64,000 nucleotides of DNA, taken from the NCBI GenBank assembly GCA_958299035.1, contig CATQJL010000001.1, positions 34,510,780 through 34,574,779 of the forward strand, read 5' to 3'. Of the stretch, positions 31,140-41,205 are shown one piece after another. The DNA comes from Cylicocyclus nassatus (Eukaryota; Nematoda; Chromadorea; Rhabditida; Strongylidae). How positions within the stretch are numbered: position 1 is the first letter of the stretch; every line of letters starts with the position of its first letter. The position numbers and the translations under genes were made by a program. The notes beneath the pieces were generated by a model. That model ran no database searches. It was not told the origin of the DNA and was given only the letters and a program-made list of their open reading frames with translations.

Positions 31140-32000
31140 ATGGAAGAAGAAAACGTAGTAGGCAAAACTCCAGAAGAAGGGGAGGACGATAGGGCATTTC
31201 AACCCTCAGGAGAAGGGGAGGAAGTCTCAAAAGAAGACCTGGAGGAAGACCCAGACATACCTGCAAGAGCGAATGATACTGATGAAGACAGGGATCACCC
31301 GAAAAGTCGAGGTGACGAAGAGAGAAAGCCAATACTGGGCTTAATCGACGACGAGGGAAATCAACATGAAGGAGACTACCAGGAATTTCCCAGACTCATC
31401 GACGACGACGAGATGCTGGAGCTGATCGACGAACTTTATGAAGAGGAGGAATGCCCAGCACCTCGAGCGTCACCCGAGGAGGCAGGGGCTATCGAACAAG
31501 GCGAGATTGCCGAAGGGGCGAACAATGAGGCAGAAGATCAAGACGATGATGAGCAGCGAAACATCGAGGAAGGGAGAGCACTCGAGATTCAACGGGAAAA
31601 ACGAGAAATTCAACAGGCAATCAACAAATTGAATGATCTCATAAGGCAATTGGAGGAACGTATGATATGTCCACCCCACCGACTTCAGAATCGGGCCATT
31701 TATCGGGAAGCGGATTGTCTTATCCGTTGCGTGTATTGGGACGCGACCGGGATGCACTATTCGGACTCGTGCCCCGTAGTTCGCAATTCAGCGGACAGAA
31801 GGCATCTCTTCGATGCTCAGCGGAAACGTCACATATGCCTCAACGTTTTGAACATTGTCTGCCCCGGGGTGCGAAGCTGCCGAAAGTGGCTCACGCCATG
31901 TCATCATTGCCGGCAATATGGCCATCACACATCGGTCTGCAGCCTGCCGGATTCAAGCACGTCTACACTAGAGAGATTGGATAGGGCCGCAATTCAGTGA
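31140..32000 (+). CDS. C-terminal gag-like protein with acidic domain, coiled coil and CCHC knuckle
   Basis: 286 aa from the ATG at 31140; the frame stays open upstream to about 31092 without ATG. Residues about 1-160 are extremely acidic (EEGEDDRAFQPSGEGEE, LIDDDEMLELIDELYEEEEC). A coiled coil follows (LEIQREKREIQQAINKLNDL). Then comes a Cys/His region, CLIRCVYWDATGMHYSDSCP, typical of nematode Pao-type gag, and near residues 254-267 CHHCRQYGHHTSVC, an exact C-X2-C-X4-H-X4-C zinc knuckle. The role is RNA packaging in retroelement particles (family knowledge). The frame ends about 94 bp before the 3' LTR, so no pol is encoded. Confidence 0.8.
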   Translation: MEEENVVGKTPEEGEDDRAFQPSGEGEEVSKEDLEEDPDIPARANDTDEDRDHPKSRGDEERKPILGLIDDEGNQHEGDYQEFPRLIDDDEMLELIDELYEEEECPAPRASPEEAGAIEQGEIAEGANNEAEDQDDDEQRNIEEGRALEIQREKREIQQAINKLNDLIRQLEERMICPPHRLQNRAIYREADCLIRCVYWDATGMHYSDSCPVVRNSADRRHLFDAQRKRHICLNVLNIVCPGVRSCRKWLTPCHHCRQYGHHTSVCSLPDSSTSTLERLDRAAIQ

Positions 32001-32078
32001 ATCGAAAATTGGCAAGATTGCAACTTCTAGAAGACGAACTGCGCTCATGCTACTCATACTCATACTCCACTTATTAAC

Positions 32079-32093
32079 AAGGTGGGGCGGCAG
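32079..32093 (+). other. Polypurine tract
   Basis: AAGGTGGGGCGGCAG directly precedes the 3' LTR, the expected place for plus-strand priming. Confidence 0.6.
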
Positions 32094-32626
32094 TATCGCG
32101 GCTTCACAGCGCGAGCTGCAAGATTTTACAGTTTCCCAAGTAGCTTTATCTTCCCAATGAATCTGTTACAGAAATGCACGACGTCAAGGCGCAACGACAA
32201 CATCGAGAAGATGCCGCCGCTAAGCTCAAGCTCAACATACGCCATTTGACTCCTGAGCCTCCATGGTGGGAGGAATTGGAATTGCTCCACGTTTTCCATT
32301 TCGTTTTACACTTATGCAAGAAGTGTTGTCCTTACATCAAGCGCCCTTTTGAGAAAGCTCTTTCGAATATCGGTTTTGGAGCAAGTTTCAAACTCATCAG
32401 CACGTTTTCAAAGTTGGTCAAAAAGGCAGGAAAAAACTTAGCCAAAGTAGTCAAGGAAATCAAAAGCTCAATTTTCATGATGTGTTCACAGTTTATTGAT
32501 GTGATCGTGTTTATTGTTTTCAACCCCAGACGAGGGTTTAATTACCAAGTATGAGGTAGTGCTGGGACTATAAACGGTGCGCGTATCTGGTGTTGATCAA
32601 CAGCGTAATTCCACTGAACCGCCAAA
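32094..32626 (+). repeat. 3' LTR
   Basis: Second copy of the 5' LTR, followed by the CTTAG duplication. The small indels between the two LTRs mean the insertion is not brand new. Confidence 0.88.
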
Positions 32627-32631
32627 CTTAG

Positions 32632-32903
32632 CTTGCTTCCACCATTCGCTTTGCTCTTTTGTTTTGCCTTCTCTCAGTTCACTGTTTGTAGTTTAGATCT
32701 CATTTATTCTTTTCACTTGTTATCGTTTAATCGTGTTTGTTTGTTGCTATTTTATTGCCAGATAAAGTTTAATCACCCAAGTTTGAGCTTGCTCGTGCGC
32801 ATACGAAGTCGCGCGTGGCAATATCTCTGGTTGTGGTTTACAAGTGGTATTCGAAGCCTTATCGTTCTGAGTATATCCCAACCACTAATCAATACAGAGA
32901 AAA
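32632..32903 (+). other. Retroelement leader or LTR remnant
   Basis: Continues from the CTTGCTTCCAC interrupted by the LTR element. T-rich, then TGGTATTCGAAGCC (a possible primer-binding site) and the ATG at 32904. It differs from what follows the same word after R1 copy 1. Confidence 0.35.
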
Positions 32904-33322
32904 ATGAATCTAGATCCTAATCAGGCAACTGCAACTGGAGATACATACAAGGCGATCTCTGCTCTGAAGTTGATAATTGGCGAAATAATTGGCGAATTGG
33001 AAGCTGAACAAGAAGCTCAACATGCAAGAACGAAGACTTCATCATAGTGGAGCCGTTCGATCAAGCAGGGTTCGTAAGATGCACTTATCGTGGCCAAAAG
33101 GATGCCCATCACCCGGATTCGTGCCCAGTAGTCCCGGACGGGGCGGGCTTTGGGGATTACCTAAGGGTGTGCACAAGGTGTGGAAATTGTTTGGTTTTCT
33201 GTCCGAGTGGTACAGAGTGCAAAAATCAGTTCGATTTCGCCCGGCAGACTGAGGAAAGGAAGTTGGATCTTTATCAGGGCTTACAAGCACTATCTCTTCT
33301 AAGTCATTTCTCATGCAATTAG
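32904..33322 (+). pseudogene. Pao-type gag fragment with Cys/His finger
   Basis: A short frame MNLDPNQATATGDTYKAISA stops at 33047. A second frame then reads FVRCTYRGQKDAHHPDSCPV and VCTRCGNCLVFCPSGTEC. The RCxY......HHxDSCPVV pattern matches the cysteine region of the gag at 31.7 kb and of nematode Pao elements. Most of the gag middle is deleted. Confidence 0.7.
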
Positions 33323-33568
33323 TTTCTCATGTTCCTTCTATGTTATGCTAATCAATCCGGACGCGCGACCGAGGATGTGGAGAGAAAACAAGTAAAAAGG
33401 CAACGGTCAGTGTGTGGAGCTTCTTCATAGCCATGGTTAGAGTTACTTGCAGCATCTATTTTCATTATCTTACTCACTCACTCTTTTGCTAGCATTGTTC
33501 GCCTTGATCAGTGGTTATGGCTTTGTGTGAAACTGGGTAGAATTGAGTAGTACTAGGTAGTCGACTTA

Positions 33569-33731
33569 AAGGCTCCTGCATGACGAAGGCGCAGGAGCAT
33601 TATTAGCTGAGCAGACGCGAACGTGGCGCGCGCGTATCTTTACCTTTGTAAATCCTACGCCTAATGCGCCCCGTAGCTGAAAAAGCCGCGTTCGCGCCCA
33701 AAGATATTGCGCCTTTGTCATGCAACAGCCT
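33569..33731. mobile_element. MITE-like hairpin, about 160 bp
   Basis: Left GGCTCCTGCATGACGAAGGC pairs with right GCCTTTGTCATGCAACAGCC. The GC-rich middle contains further inverted GCGAACG words. Non-coding. Confidence 0.7.
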
Positions 33732-33984
33732 ATATGTTATCTGTATTCAAGTATCACGTATTTTTATGCAGTAAATGGCCACCTTTTGATTCACGTTCTG
33801 ATTTTCAAGATTTTACGAAAAGACCAAACTGGGGCATCGTTTCCAGAATCAAGCAAGAGGTGTGACACTATCGCTAAAACGATGTCCCCCCCCCCTCCCC
33901 TAACTGCTATTACAATAAGACCCTCGAGCTACTAAAAACTTAAGATAGACATAACACAAAGGCCCCACCAAGCATAGTGAGTGA

Positions 33985-34463
33985 TGTATGTATAATTAGC
34001 ATGTCAAATAACCTTTGTGGAACAAGTTTGAACGAATTTTGAAGTCTGCAAATACTAGGCCACCTAGTAAAAATGGTCATTTTCGAACACGATCATCTTT
34101 TTTTCAGAAGGGACTAGCTGTCTCCTTTTGCATCCATTAAGTTGCACTATTCCTCCTTTGCCCAACTCGGAAACCCCGACTTAAAAAATCGCCAAACTAT
34201 GGAATTAGGAGCAAGCCAAAATCTCGTTTGTCCCATTTTTCGATTTCTTTTGCTGTGCTTTCATCAACTATTACTCAGAGCAAAGAGCTGCGAGGTTTAA
34301 GCTATCGAATCATGCAAATATCATTCGCAAAAATGTTTAGAGGCAAGTTAATGGGGTGTGGCACAACCCCATTTTCACTGGGTGGCCTAGTATGTGCAGA
34401 CTTCTGAATTCGCTCAAACTTGGACCACAGGGGTTGTTTGACATGCTAATTATGCATATATCG
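33985..34463. mobile_element. MITE-like inverted repeat, about 480 bp
   Basis: Left TATAATTAGCATGTCAAATA mirrors right TGACATGCTAATTATGCATA; the arms continue about 90 bp inward to CTAGGCCACC / GGTGGCCTAG. The middle is non-coding. Confidence 0.7.
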
Positions 34464-34493
34464 CCATGATGGGGTTTTTTTTTTCAATTACGT

Positions 34494-34650
34494 TACGGTG
34501 GGTAAGGTAGACGAACGAATCCTCCAGTGTGTGCCCGCCTTCGCTGGCAACTGGTCCTTTCGCAATATTGCTGCATGTCACTGCAGAACCAGTAGTCCGC
34601 GGAGGCGGTTGAAACTGGCGGAGTTCGTTCGCCTACCCCGGTAGGTGTAA
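34494..34650. mobile_element. Small inverted-repeat element
   Basis: GGTAGACGAACGAATCCTCC near the left mirrors GGAGTTCGTTCGCCTACC near the right, with CAACTGGTCC / AACCAGTAGTCC inside. About 157 bp; non-coding. Confidence 0.55.
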
Positions 34651-34659
34651 TGACAGGTT

Positions 34660-36255
34660 TATATCTCATGTGTTTGTATTTCGCATACTGGGATTATCTG
34701 GTGAACTATTTACCAATATCATGTTATGTGGCTATCATACGTGGCTACTATTGACGACCCCTTCCTCTTTCTGACTTCTCAATACACCCCCCCCCCAGTG
34801 TGGCGTGCCACACCCCACCCTTTACCCTGGATATTTTAATTTTTACATTATCGCTAACTTTTCTCGAGCAATGTTTTTCTCGTTAAGTATTTCTCGGAAA
34901 CAATATAAGACTTTGTGCCACATTCGTCCTGAATAGTTATACGGGTGGCTCGAATTACAAAAAAAGCCCCTTCGACGAGTCGTTGTTACAATTCGAACTC
35001 AACCGTAGAAAAATGCGGCGAATTCAAAGGTTTGAACGTTAAATACGTATACAGACCCAAACATAGTCAATCACTATCAAAGTTGCAAAAAGTCAACTAC
35101 TAGTACTTCATAAATGCGCATTCTGGGGGGAAACAAAAGAAAGCATCTAAAATATGCAACACTTAAGGGGAACTACGATCATGTCATGTCTATTACGATA
35201 CAAACATGGGACAAGTCCGAGAATTTCGAAGTCACATTTACTCCTCAAAATGCAAAAATAGAAAGGTATATAACCAAGCACAATTAAACTTTTAGGTCAT
35301 ATCATTCTCACAATCCAACTGGAAAAACTAGGTGTCAACTCAAAAGCCTTTTATCACAAAGAAGAAACCTACAGATTCACTTCTTAAATAACAAAAAGTC
35401 TTGAAATAAAAAAATGAATAAGAGTAAGATCTGAAAAGATTGAACTGTAAGAGGAGTTAGATAAGCAAATCAGCACAGAAGATCGTACCAACGATATCTT
35501 GTAAAAAAAACAATGAAGCATTTAGACCGATAAAAACGTCTTTATCCTCAGTGACTTCAACTTCACACATTTTGTAATCATCACAACACTTCGTCTTTTT
35601 TATATTGCGACTTTCAAGCTATGTAGATGCTCTATGAAGATAACGAACAATGCTTCTGGTGTGCGAAACAGGACACTCCTGAAACGACGGGAGGCTGCAA
35701 ATGTGTTATGGTAAAAAAACATCAACATACTCTTCTCTATTCCAACGCGGAAAGAAAAGGATAGTACACATGAGCATAGGCCCTTTCCAAATGGAAGCAA
35801 GCAAAAACATCATTTAAACTCTTGAGTATGAAAGTCACAACACGCAAAGGTACCTATAGCAGCTGCAACACGTCCAGTATAAACATCTAAAAGCGAAAAG
35901 CCACTTAGTTCAGAAATCTAGATCTTTTGATCAAAAAAGGCAAATCCAGCTCAAATTGCGAATTTGCTCATTTGCTTTACGTTTCTTTAGAAGTTCCGAC
36001 GTATTTACCCGAATTTTGGAGCCAATTAATGTTCGAGCACTTGCATATTGATCCTATAGCTGTTGCAATTTTCCGGAAAAGAGCGATGCTAACGAATTCT
36101 TTGATCATACAATCATACTTCGAAATTAGCAAAATCAAATTTGTTTCTATTAAGCATTATTGAGTTCTCTTTAAAGGAACACGAATGAAGTATTGCGCTG
36201 GCGGAAAATCATTTCCTTGGATTACTAATGACTAGAGAGGGGACGTTTTGCGCAC
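34660..36255. other. Intergenic, no recognisable gene
   Basis: AT-rich; includes a poly(C) run near 34786-34796. Nothing supported. Confidence 0.45.
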
Positions 36256-36258
36256 TTT

Positions 36259-36681
36259 AAAGGCAGTGTCCGGGCAAAAACTCGATTTTGAGATTTTGTG
36301 CTTACCTGGGCCTATTCGCCATGCTGACTTCGAAAATCCACATTGGAAAGCGCGAAAACGGCAAAAAAGGGCTCTAACGCAGGAGGGAAATCAGAAGTGG
36401 GCGGGGTCTCCCCTATTGTGAATTTTGCGGTCCCATCTTCTGAAGCGCATCTTTTCTCAATTTCGCTACCGACCTGAGATCTCCACAGGCCAGGTGCAAA
36501 TGCATGACTTGAAATCGGGACCGAGAAGATCGTTCCGGAAGCTTGGAGCGTGAATCCGCAGTGGGGAAGACCCCGCCCACTTGTGATTGCCTCCTGCGTT
36601 AGGCCCTTAGCATAGTGAATAGGCCCGGGTAAGCACAAAATCTCAAAATCGAGGGTTTTGGCCGGACACTGCCTTTAAAGG
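36259..36681. mobile_element. MITE of the TTTAAAGGCAGTGTCC family, complete
   Basis: Ends TTTAAAGGCAGTGTCCGG and its complement CCGGACACTGCCTTTAAA. The arms extend about 55 bp (CGATTTTGAGATTTTGTGCT onward). The interior has CGAAAATCCACATTGGAAAG, related to the arm of the giant inverted repeat at 62.5 kb. No transposase. Confidence 0.8.
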
Positions 36682-36855
36682 TACACCTTTGAAATTTAAA
36701 CCTCTTCAATCAGATTTATTTCGGAATTTGCGGCATAATCTGGCAAACCTGTTCACGTATGATAATCAGCATACCACAACCCTAGTCTAAGAGTATTTTC
36801 TGAATTTGGAATTTAGAGCGTGAGCATTGGACGACCTTGCTGATTAGCGGCCAAA

Positions 36856-36925
36856 CCAAAAACTGATATTCGAAATACCGAGTTTTTAAAACTGATAAGT
36901 GGCCTTGAAAAGGATATATATAAGG
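36856..36925 (+). promoter_or_regulatory. Collagen-1 promoter block
   Basis: CCAAAAACTGATA, AACTGATAAG (GATA-factor site), TGGCCTTGAAAA and TATATATAAGG. The block is conserved before all three collagens; GATA factors regulate hypodermal genes in C. elegans. Confidence 0.7.
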
Positions 36926-36950
36926 AAGCAATTCGATTATCCGCACAGCA

Positions 36951-37855
36951 ATGACCGACGAGAAGCATTTCGAGGCTGAGGCAGTCTCTCTCCGGAGACT
37001 CGCCTTCTTTGGCGTGGCCCTCTCCACCATGGCCACTCTGATCTGCGTCGTCTCAGTGCCAATGCTGTACAACTACATGCAGCACATGCACTCCGCCATG
37101 CAAAACGAGGTCGATTTCTGCAAGTCCCGCTCAGGAAACATGTGGAGAGAAGTTACCCGCACCCAGGTAATTTTGATTTTTGCATGTTTTGCCATACCAC
37201 GCTGATTCTTTCCATTTAGACCCTCGCCAAGGTGACTAGGAGCCGTCGTCAGGCCGGCGGTGGATGCTGCGGTTGCGGAGTTTCCGCTCGAGGACCACCA
37301 GGACCACCAGGAGCAGCTGGTCAACCTGGAGGTGATGGACGTCCAGGACAGCCCGGAAGAAACGGACCTGATGGCCCACCAGCCACCCCAGCTCCAATCA
37401 CACCTCCCTGCTTCAACTGCCCCGCTGGACCACCAGGACCCCCAGGAAATGCAGGAAGCCGTGGAGCACCAGGAAACCCAGGACCCGACGGACGACCCGG
37501 AAATGCTGGTAACCCAGGAGGCCAAGGAGCTCCCGGACCACAGGGACCACCCGGAAACGCTGGTCAACCAGGAAACCCAGGTGCACCAGGAACACCTGGT
37601 AGACTCACTACCGTTCCCGGTAACCAAGGACCACCCGGACCACCTGGACCACCAGGACCCCCAGGACCCAACGGTAACCCCGGAGGCGCAGGAAACCCAG
37701 GAAACCCAGGAGGCCAAGGACCTCCCGGAGACAATGGAAGACCTGGAGGACCAGGACAGCCCGGAGCTCCCGGAGACAGAGGACAAGACGGTGACAGCGG
37801 AGCTCAGGGAAGCTGCGATCACTGCCCTACTCCTCGTACCGCTCCTGGATATTAA
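36951..37855 (+). CDS. Cuticle collagen 1
   Basis: Exons 36951-37166 and 37220-37855, one 53-nt intron, 283 aa (starts [12 protein letters not shown]). Residues 1-72 are the N-terminal domain with homology box A ([16 protein letters not shown]) and a hydrophobic segment (about 19-40) acting as signal anchor. A subtilisin-type processing site RSRR is at 79-82. Cys clusters (CCGC at 88-91, CFNC, CDHC near the end) flank and interrupt the Gly-X-Y domain, which starts near residue 97. The C-terminus is PTPRTAPGY. Secreted by the hypodermis, trimerised and cross-linked in the cuticle (family knowledge). TATA at 36915; AATAAA near 37878. Differs from copies 2 and 3 at residue 2 (T for S). Confidence 0.96.
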
Positions 37856-38012
37856 TTCTTTTAGTAAAGTAAGAAGTAATAAATTTTGAATGAGCATTTT
37901 TATCGATACGCACAGTTCGGTTTTGACCTTGAGGTCCGTTATCACTCAGTTTTACTAGCGCATTATTTCAATGTGCGTAGAACTAAAACTTTATATTTGG
38001 CCTAGTTAGGAG

Positions 38013-38050
38013 CGATATCAAAACTTTTGACTCAAAAGGTTTTGATATCA
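38013..38050. repeat. Hairpin downstream of collagen 1
   Basis: GATATCAAAAC ... GTTTTGATATC, separated by a short spacer. The equivalent hairpin is present after collagen 2 (about 44356-44392) but only its left half remains after collagen 3. Confidence 0.6.
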
Positions 38051-39642
38051 CTTTCGAAAGAGCACAATGATTTTGAGAGGCAATATAGACATTTCAGCGC
38101 CATCACGACTTCTTCATGGATTGAAACTCAATCAAGTAAGTGTTAATTGAATTTTTCTGTGAAAGTAGCGCTTCTGATAACTAGAGACATAAACTCAACA
38201 ATATTAACACACAAAAAAAGCATAAACATAATAAATAGAGAGCACCAAATCAAACATATCGACGCTTGTTATCACTTATAAGAGTTGGTACTTTGCTTGA
38301 AAACGAGTAAAATGAAGCTCCTGGACTTGCGCAAAATCTGCAAAAGCAAATTCCGTACTAACTTCCGTGCTCTCAGTTTAATATTGCCATATATATTTTA
38401 GCAATACCAAACAGAATTGTTTGGAGGATGATACGACTATTTTCTTGAAACAAGAAAAACTGAGAAAAAAAGAAGTGGCCTTCTCGGGCAAACCAAATAT
38501 CGGCAATGCCCAGGGCAAAACGGTTTGCTAAGATATTGGATTTTTTCGTTATTCATTTCTAGGCTGACATAACAGTATGAAATCTTCGCCACTGGAATTA
38601 TAATATGTATCTTAAGCGAATGTGAAAGCCAATAACAGCAATCAGTGTTCGCAAGCAGACTTCCACGCAAGAAGATCATTTCACCTAGCCCGTGCCTCTA
38701 ATCTAGGTACAGTCAGTCCCAATGACCGACGTCAAGCGCTGACTTCGATATTACACGCCATCCTTTCTAGCTGATATTCATGCAAATCAGCAAGAAAACT
38801 TGGCTATCGTCATTCGCAGCACTTCCATCGGAGGTGTATGTCAGAGGCCAGATTCTTCTTGCCAGATGAAGACCAAATGGCGCATTTTTAGTATTTTTCA
38901 ATATTAGTATTTTTAATACTGTTCTAGAAGCGTTTCAAAAGACTCGGGAATTATAGAAAATCGCTGCATACTCCAACTTTATTATCTTGAGATAGATTTG
39001 AACCATAAATGTCAGAAGTCAAAAACCCGTAAAAATGCAACTAAAGGATTTCGTGAATATTTCTATCATTTTTTGACCCAAAGCCATCAAACTTAGCCCG
39101 TAGTCACTTCAGATAACTACCAAGCTATAGCACTTCGTCTGTTAACTTGAAAGAGTTGCGTAGTTCTAAATTGGGCTGTTAAATTGGCGACCTTGAGAGA
39201 AAGCGCCCCTTTTGACCGTCTCCCGCAGTATGGCCGGCAAAGGAGTTTGCGAGTGTGCGCAAAAACTTCCCGAAAAGCTCAGAAAAAAAGAACAAAGAAA
39301 GGACGTTTCCTCCAATCAACAGTTCACAACTCCCCTTACAGCAGATAACAAACGTAACGCGAAAACATGGCGAAGCGGACCTACATTATGCCAGTTTTGG
39401 CCTATGCGATGGGGACAGACTAGCCCAGACTAAAAAATTCGCATTGAAATGGCGTATTTTAAATAGAAAGATGCTGGGCGTTAGCCATATTGAGGAATTA
39501 TTAGTTTCGAGACTAGGAAACTTGAGCACTGCATACAAGTCTAAACAAGCGACTTTATGGTTACCAAGTCTACACTCTTGAATCATCTCGTGGGAAAACA
39601 AGTTGAAACTCGTTTAGACAAAGCGCACTCGATTCTTTAATC

Positions 39643-40449
39643 TTACAAGGGAACGATCCCAATTTGGTTGGAGTGATCCGCATATCAATAGATGTGCCTT
39701 GATGATCCAAATCTTTTCCTTATCTGCGAAGCCGTTTTTAAAAAGTTATGAGCGTTTAAATGTCCAAATTTGGCAGACATTCTGCTTCAAACCTTCAAGA
39801 ATTGGTTGTTTAAAGACACTTATTTGTGTTTCACGTAAATGTGAGCAATCCTTAAAATCATTACACTCAATATCATGCTAGCTATGCACTCCCGAAATGA
39901 TTTTGAAACACATTACTCAGACAGTCGAAGGGATACCTCCGGCGGGCAAATGGCGCGAGTCTGCCACTTCGCGCTCTGGAGCGCTCCGGAGCCCTGCCAT
40001 TTCACCCATTTTGGTGCTCCGGGGCGGGCTCGGAGCGCTCCAGAGCGCGAAGTGGCAGACTCGCGCCATTTGCCCGCTGTCTGAGTATGCATCAAAACCC
40101 GTATTACTTCACACTTTTGACGGTGAAAGTTTGAAGCCATTGGTGTTGCAACGCGTAATGTGCTCGAAAATTCAACTCGGGTGTGCATCATTAGCATATT
40201 GATTTGAGTGTACTAATCCGAATGCTTACATTTTCTGGAAACAACAACAAGTGCTTTTGAACAACTAATTCTTGAAGGTTTGGCACTGAGTGTTTGCCAA
40301 ATTTGTACATTTGAACACTCAGAACTTTTCTCAGAGAACGGCATCGCAAATAAGGAAGGGTAGGTTTAGAATCAGCTCATCAAGACACATTTAACGATAT
40401 GTGGATCATTCCAGTTTGCCACCTTGAGCTGGGATCATTCATTCTTTAG
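39643..40449. mobile_element. Long inverted-repeat element (CTTACAAGG family) in unit 1
   Basis: The left arm CTTACAAGGGAACGATCC mirrors the right GGGATCATTC region. The inner arms (GAGCGTTTAAATGTCCAAAT and ATTTGTACATTTGAACACTC) also mirror. It is shared with unit 2 and therefore older than the duplication. A small palindromic element is nested within it. Confidence 0.65.
39916..40085. mobile_element. Palindromic MITE, 170 bp, TA target site, absent from unit 2
   Basis: Ends CTCAGACAG and CTGTCTGAG, flanked by TA on both sides. Nearly the whole element folds back: GGCAAATGGCGCGAGTCTGC at the left, its complement at the right. The left arm has about 18 extra bases. Unit 2 has the uninterrupted site (ACACATTATGTGCATCAAAA near 46318). 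Confidence 0.82.
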
Positions 40450-41205
40450 GAAAAAAACCATGTGCACCCCCGTATATCATCGACGAAAGTAGTTGACAGT
40501 GCTTCCTTGCAGATTAGTGCTCAAAAGACAACTATGATGGAATGTCTGTGTATGACTAGTAGGCAAAACTGGCCACAAAATGCATTTTAGCTTTTGCTTG
40601 TACGCATTTCTGCTGAAAATCCTCTTATCTAATTTAACACATCTTACTTCTGTTGCGAACGTTTGATCCCCTAAGATGTCGGCGTTCTACATCCGCGCTT
40701 TCAAGAAGTGATGTTGACAATCTTTTAAAAGCAATATTCAGGCAGAAGGAAGAAAATGCTTAGGTATTGACTTGTGACACTAATAGATCATCCTCAATAA
40801 TTAATCTCCTGTAAGGGCGGGGCGCATCAAGAGTGTTGGTCTACGAAAATTGTGACTGAGGACATAGGTACAAGACTGTTCCTAAAAAGATTTTTTGAGG
40901 ATAGCCAATGAATTTTGAAGATTTTCTTGTCCATCGAAAATCATAAGCAGTTCATCACAACAGAAAGTCTCCGAGCAAACCGCACACCCAGTGCAAAGTC
41001 TGCTCCGCCTATGGTTCTTAAAATAGAGTTTTGAGGTAGTGACTTGACAAATGCATTCTGAAAAGTGCAAATGGACCCTGCACACAATCTTCCAGGGCCT
41101 GGAGATATGTAAATTCCACCTATCATATACTGATTTGAAAACTTTACGAATCGCTTATTGTCTTCGCGTTTGGGCACACAAGTTCCTATGTTGCTGAAAC
41201 TATTA

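Larger units (their letters stand above)
29895..32626 (+). mobile_element. Gag-only LTR retrotransposon with complete ends and 5-bp target duplication
   Basis: Two long direct repeats (522 and 533 bp) enclose about 1.7 kb. The flanks are CTTAG at 29890-29894 and 32627-32631, a 5-bp duplication typical of BEL/Pao and Gypsy integrases. A primer-binding site follows the left LTR directly and a purine-rich tract precedes the right LTR. The interior encodes gag-like protein in three frames and no protease, reverse transcriptase or integrase, so it would need enzymes supplied by another element. The empty site is preserved in repeat R1 copy 1. The LTR ends (TATCG...CCAAA) are not the usual TG..CA. 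Confidence 0.87.

Noticed and set aside
37260..37889. Second plus-strand frame ([12 protein letters not shown]) over collagen exon 2
   Set aside because: Frame-shifted reading of Gly-X-Y codons; the spliced collagen frame explains the locus. Conservation follows from the overlapping collagen.
37073..37945. Long minus-strand frame (290 aa, Ser/Trp-rich) over collagen 1, with equivalents over collagens 2 and 3
   Set aside because: It is the mirror reading of Gly-Pro codon repeats (GGACCACCAGG). No domain or intron logic; low complexity.
39212..39581. Possible small gene MAGKGVC... repeated at 45.6 kb
   Set aside because: The two collagen units differ by frameshifting indels in this stretch, so no protein frame is conserved.
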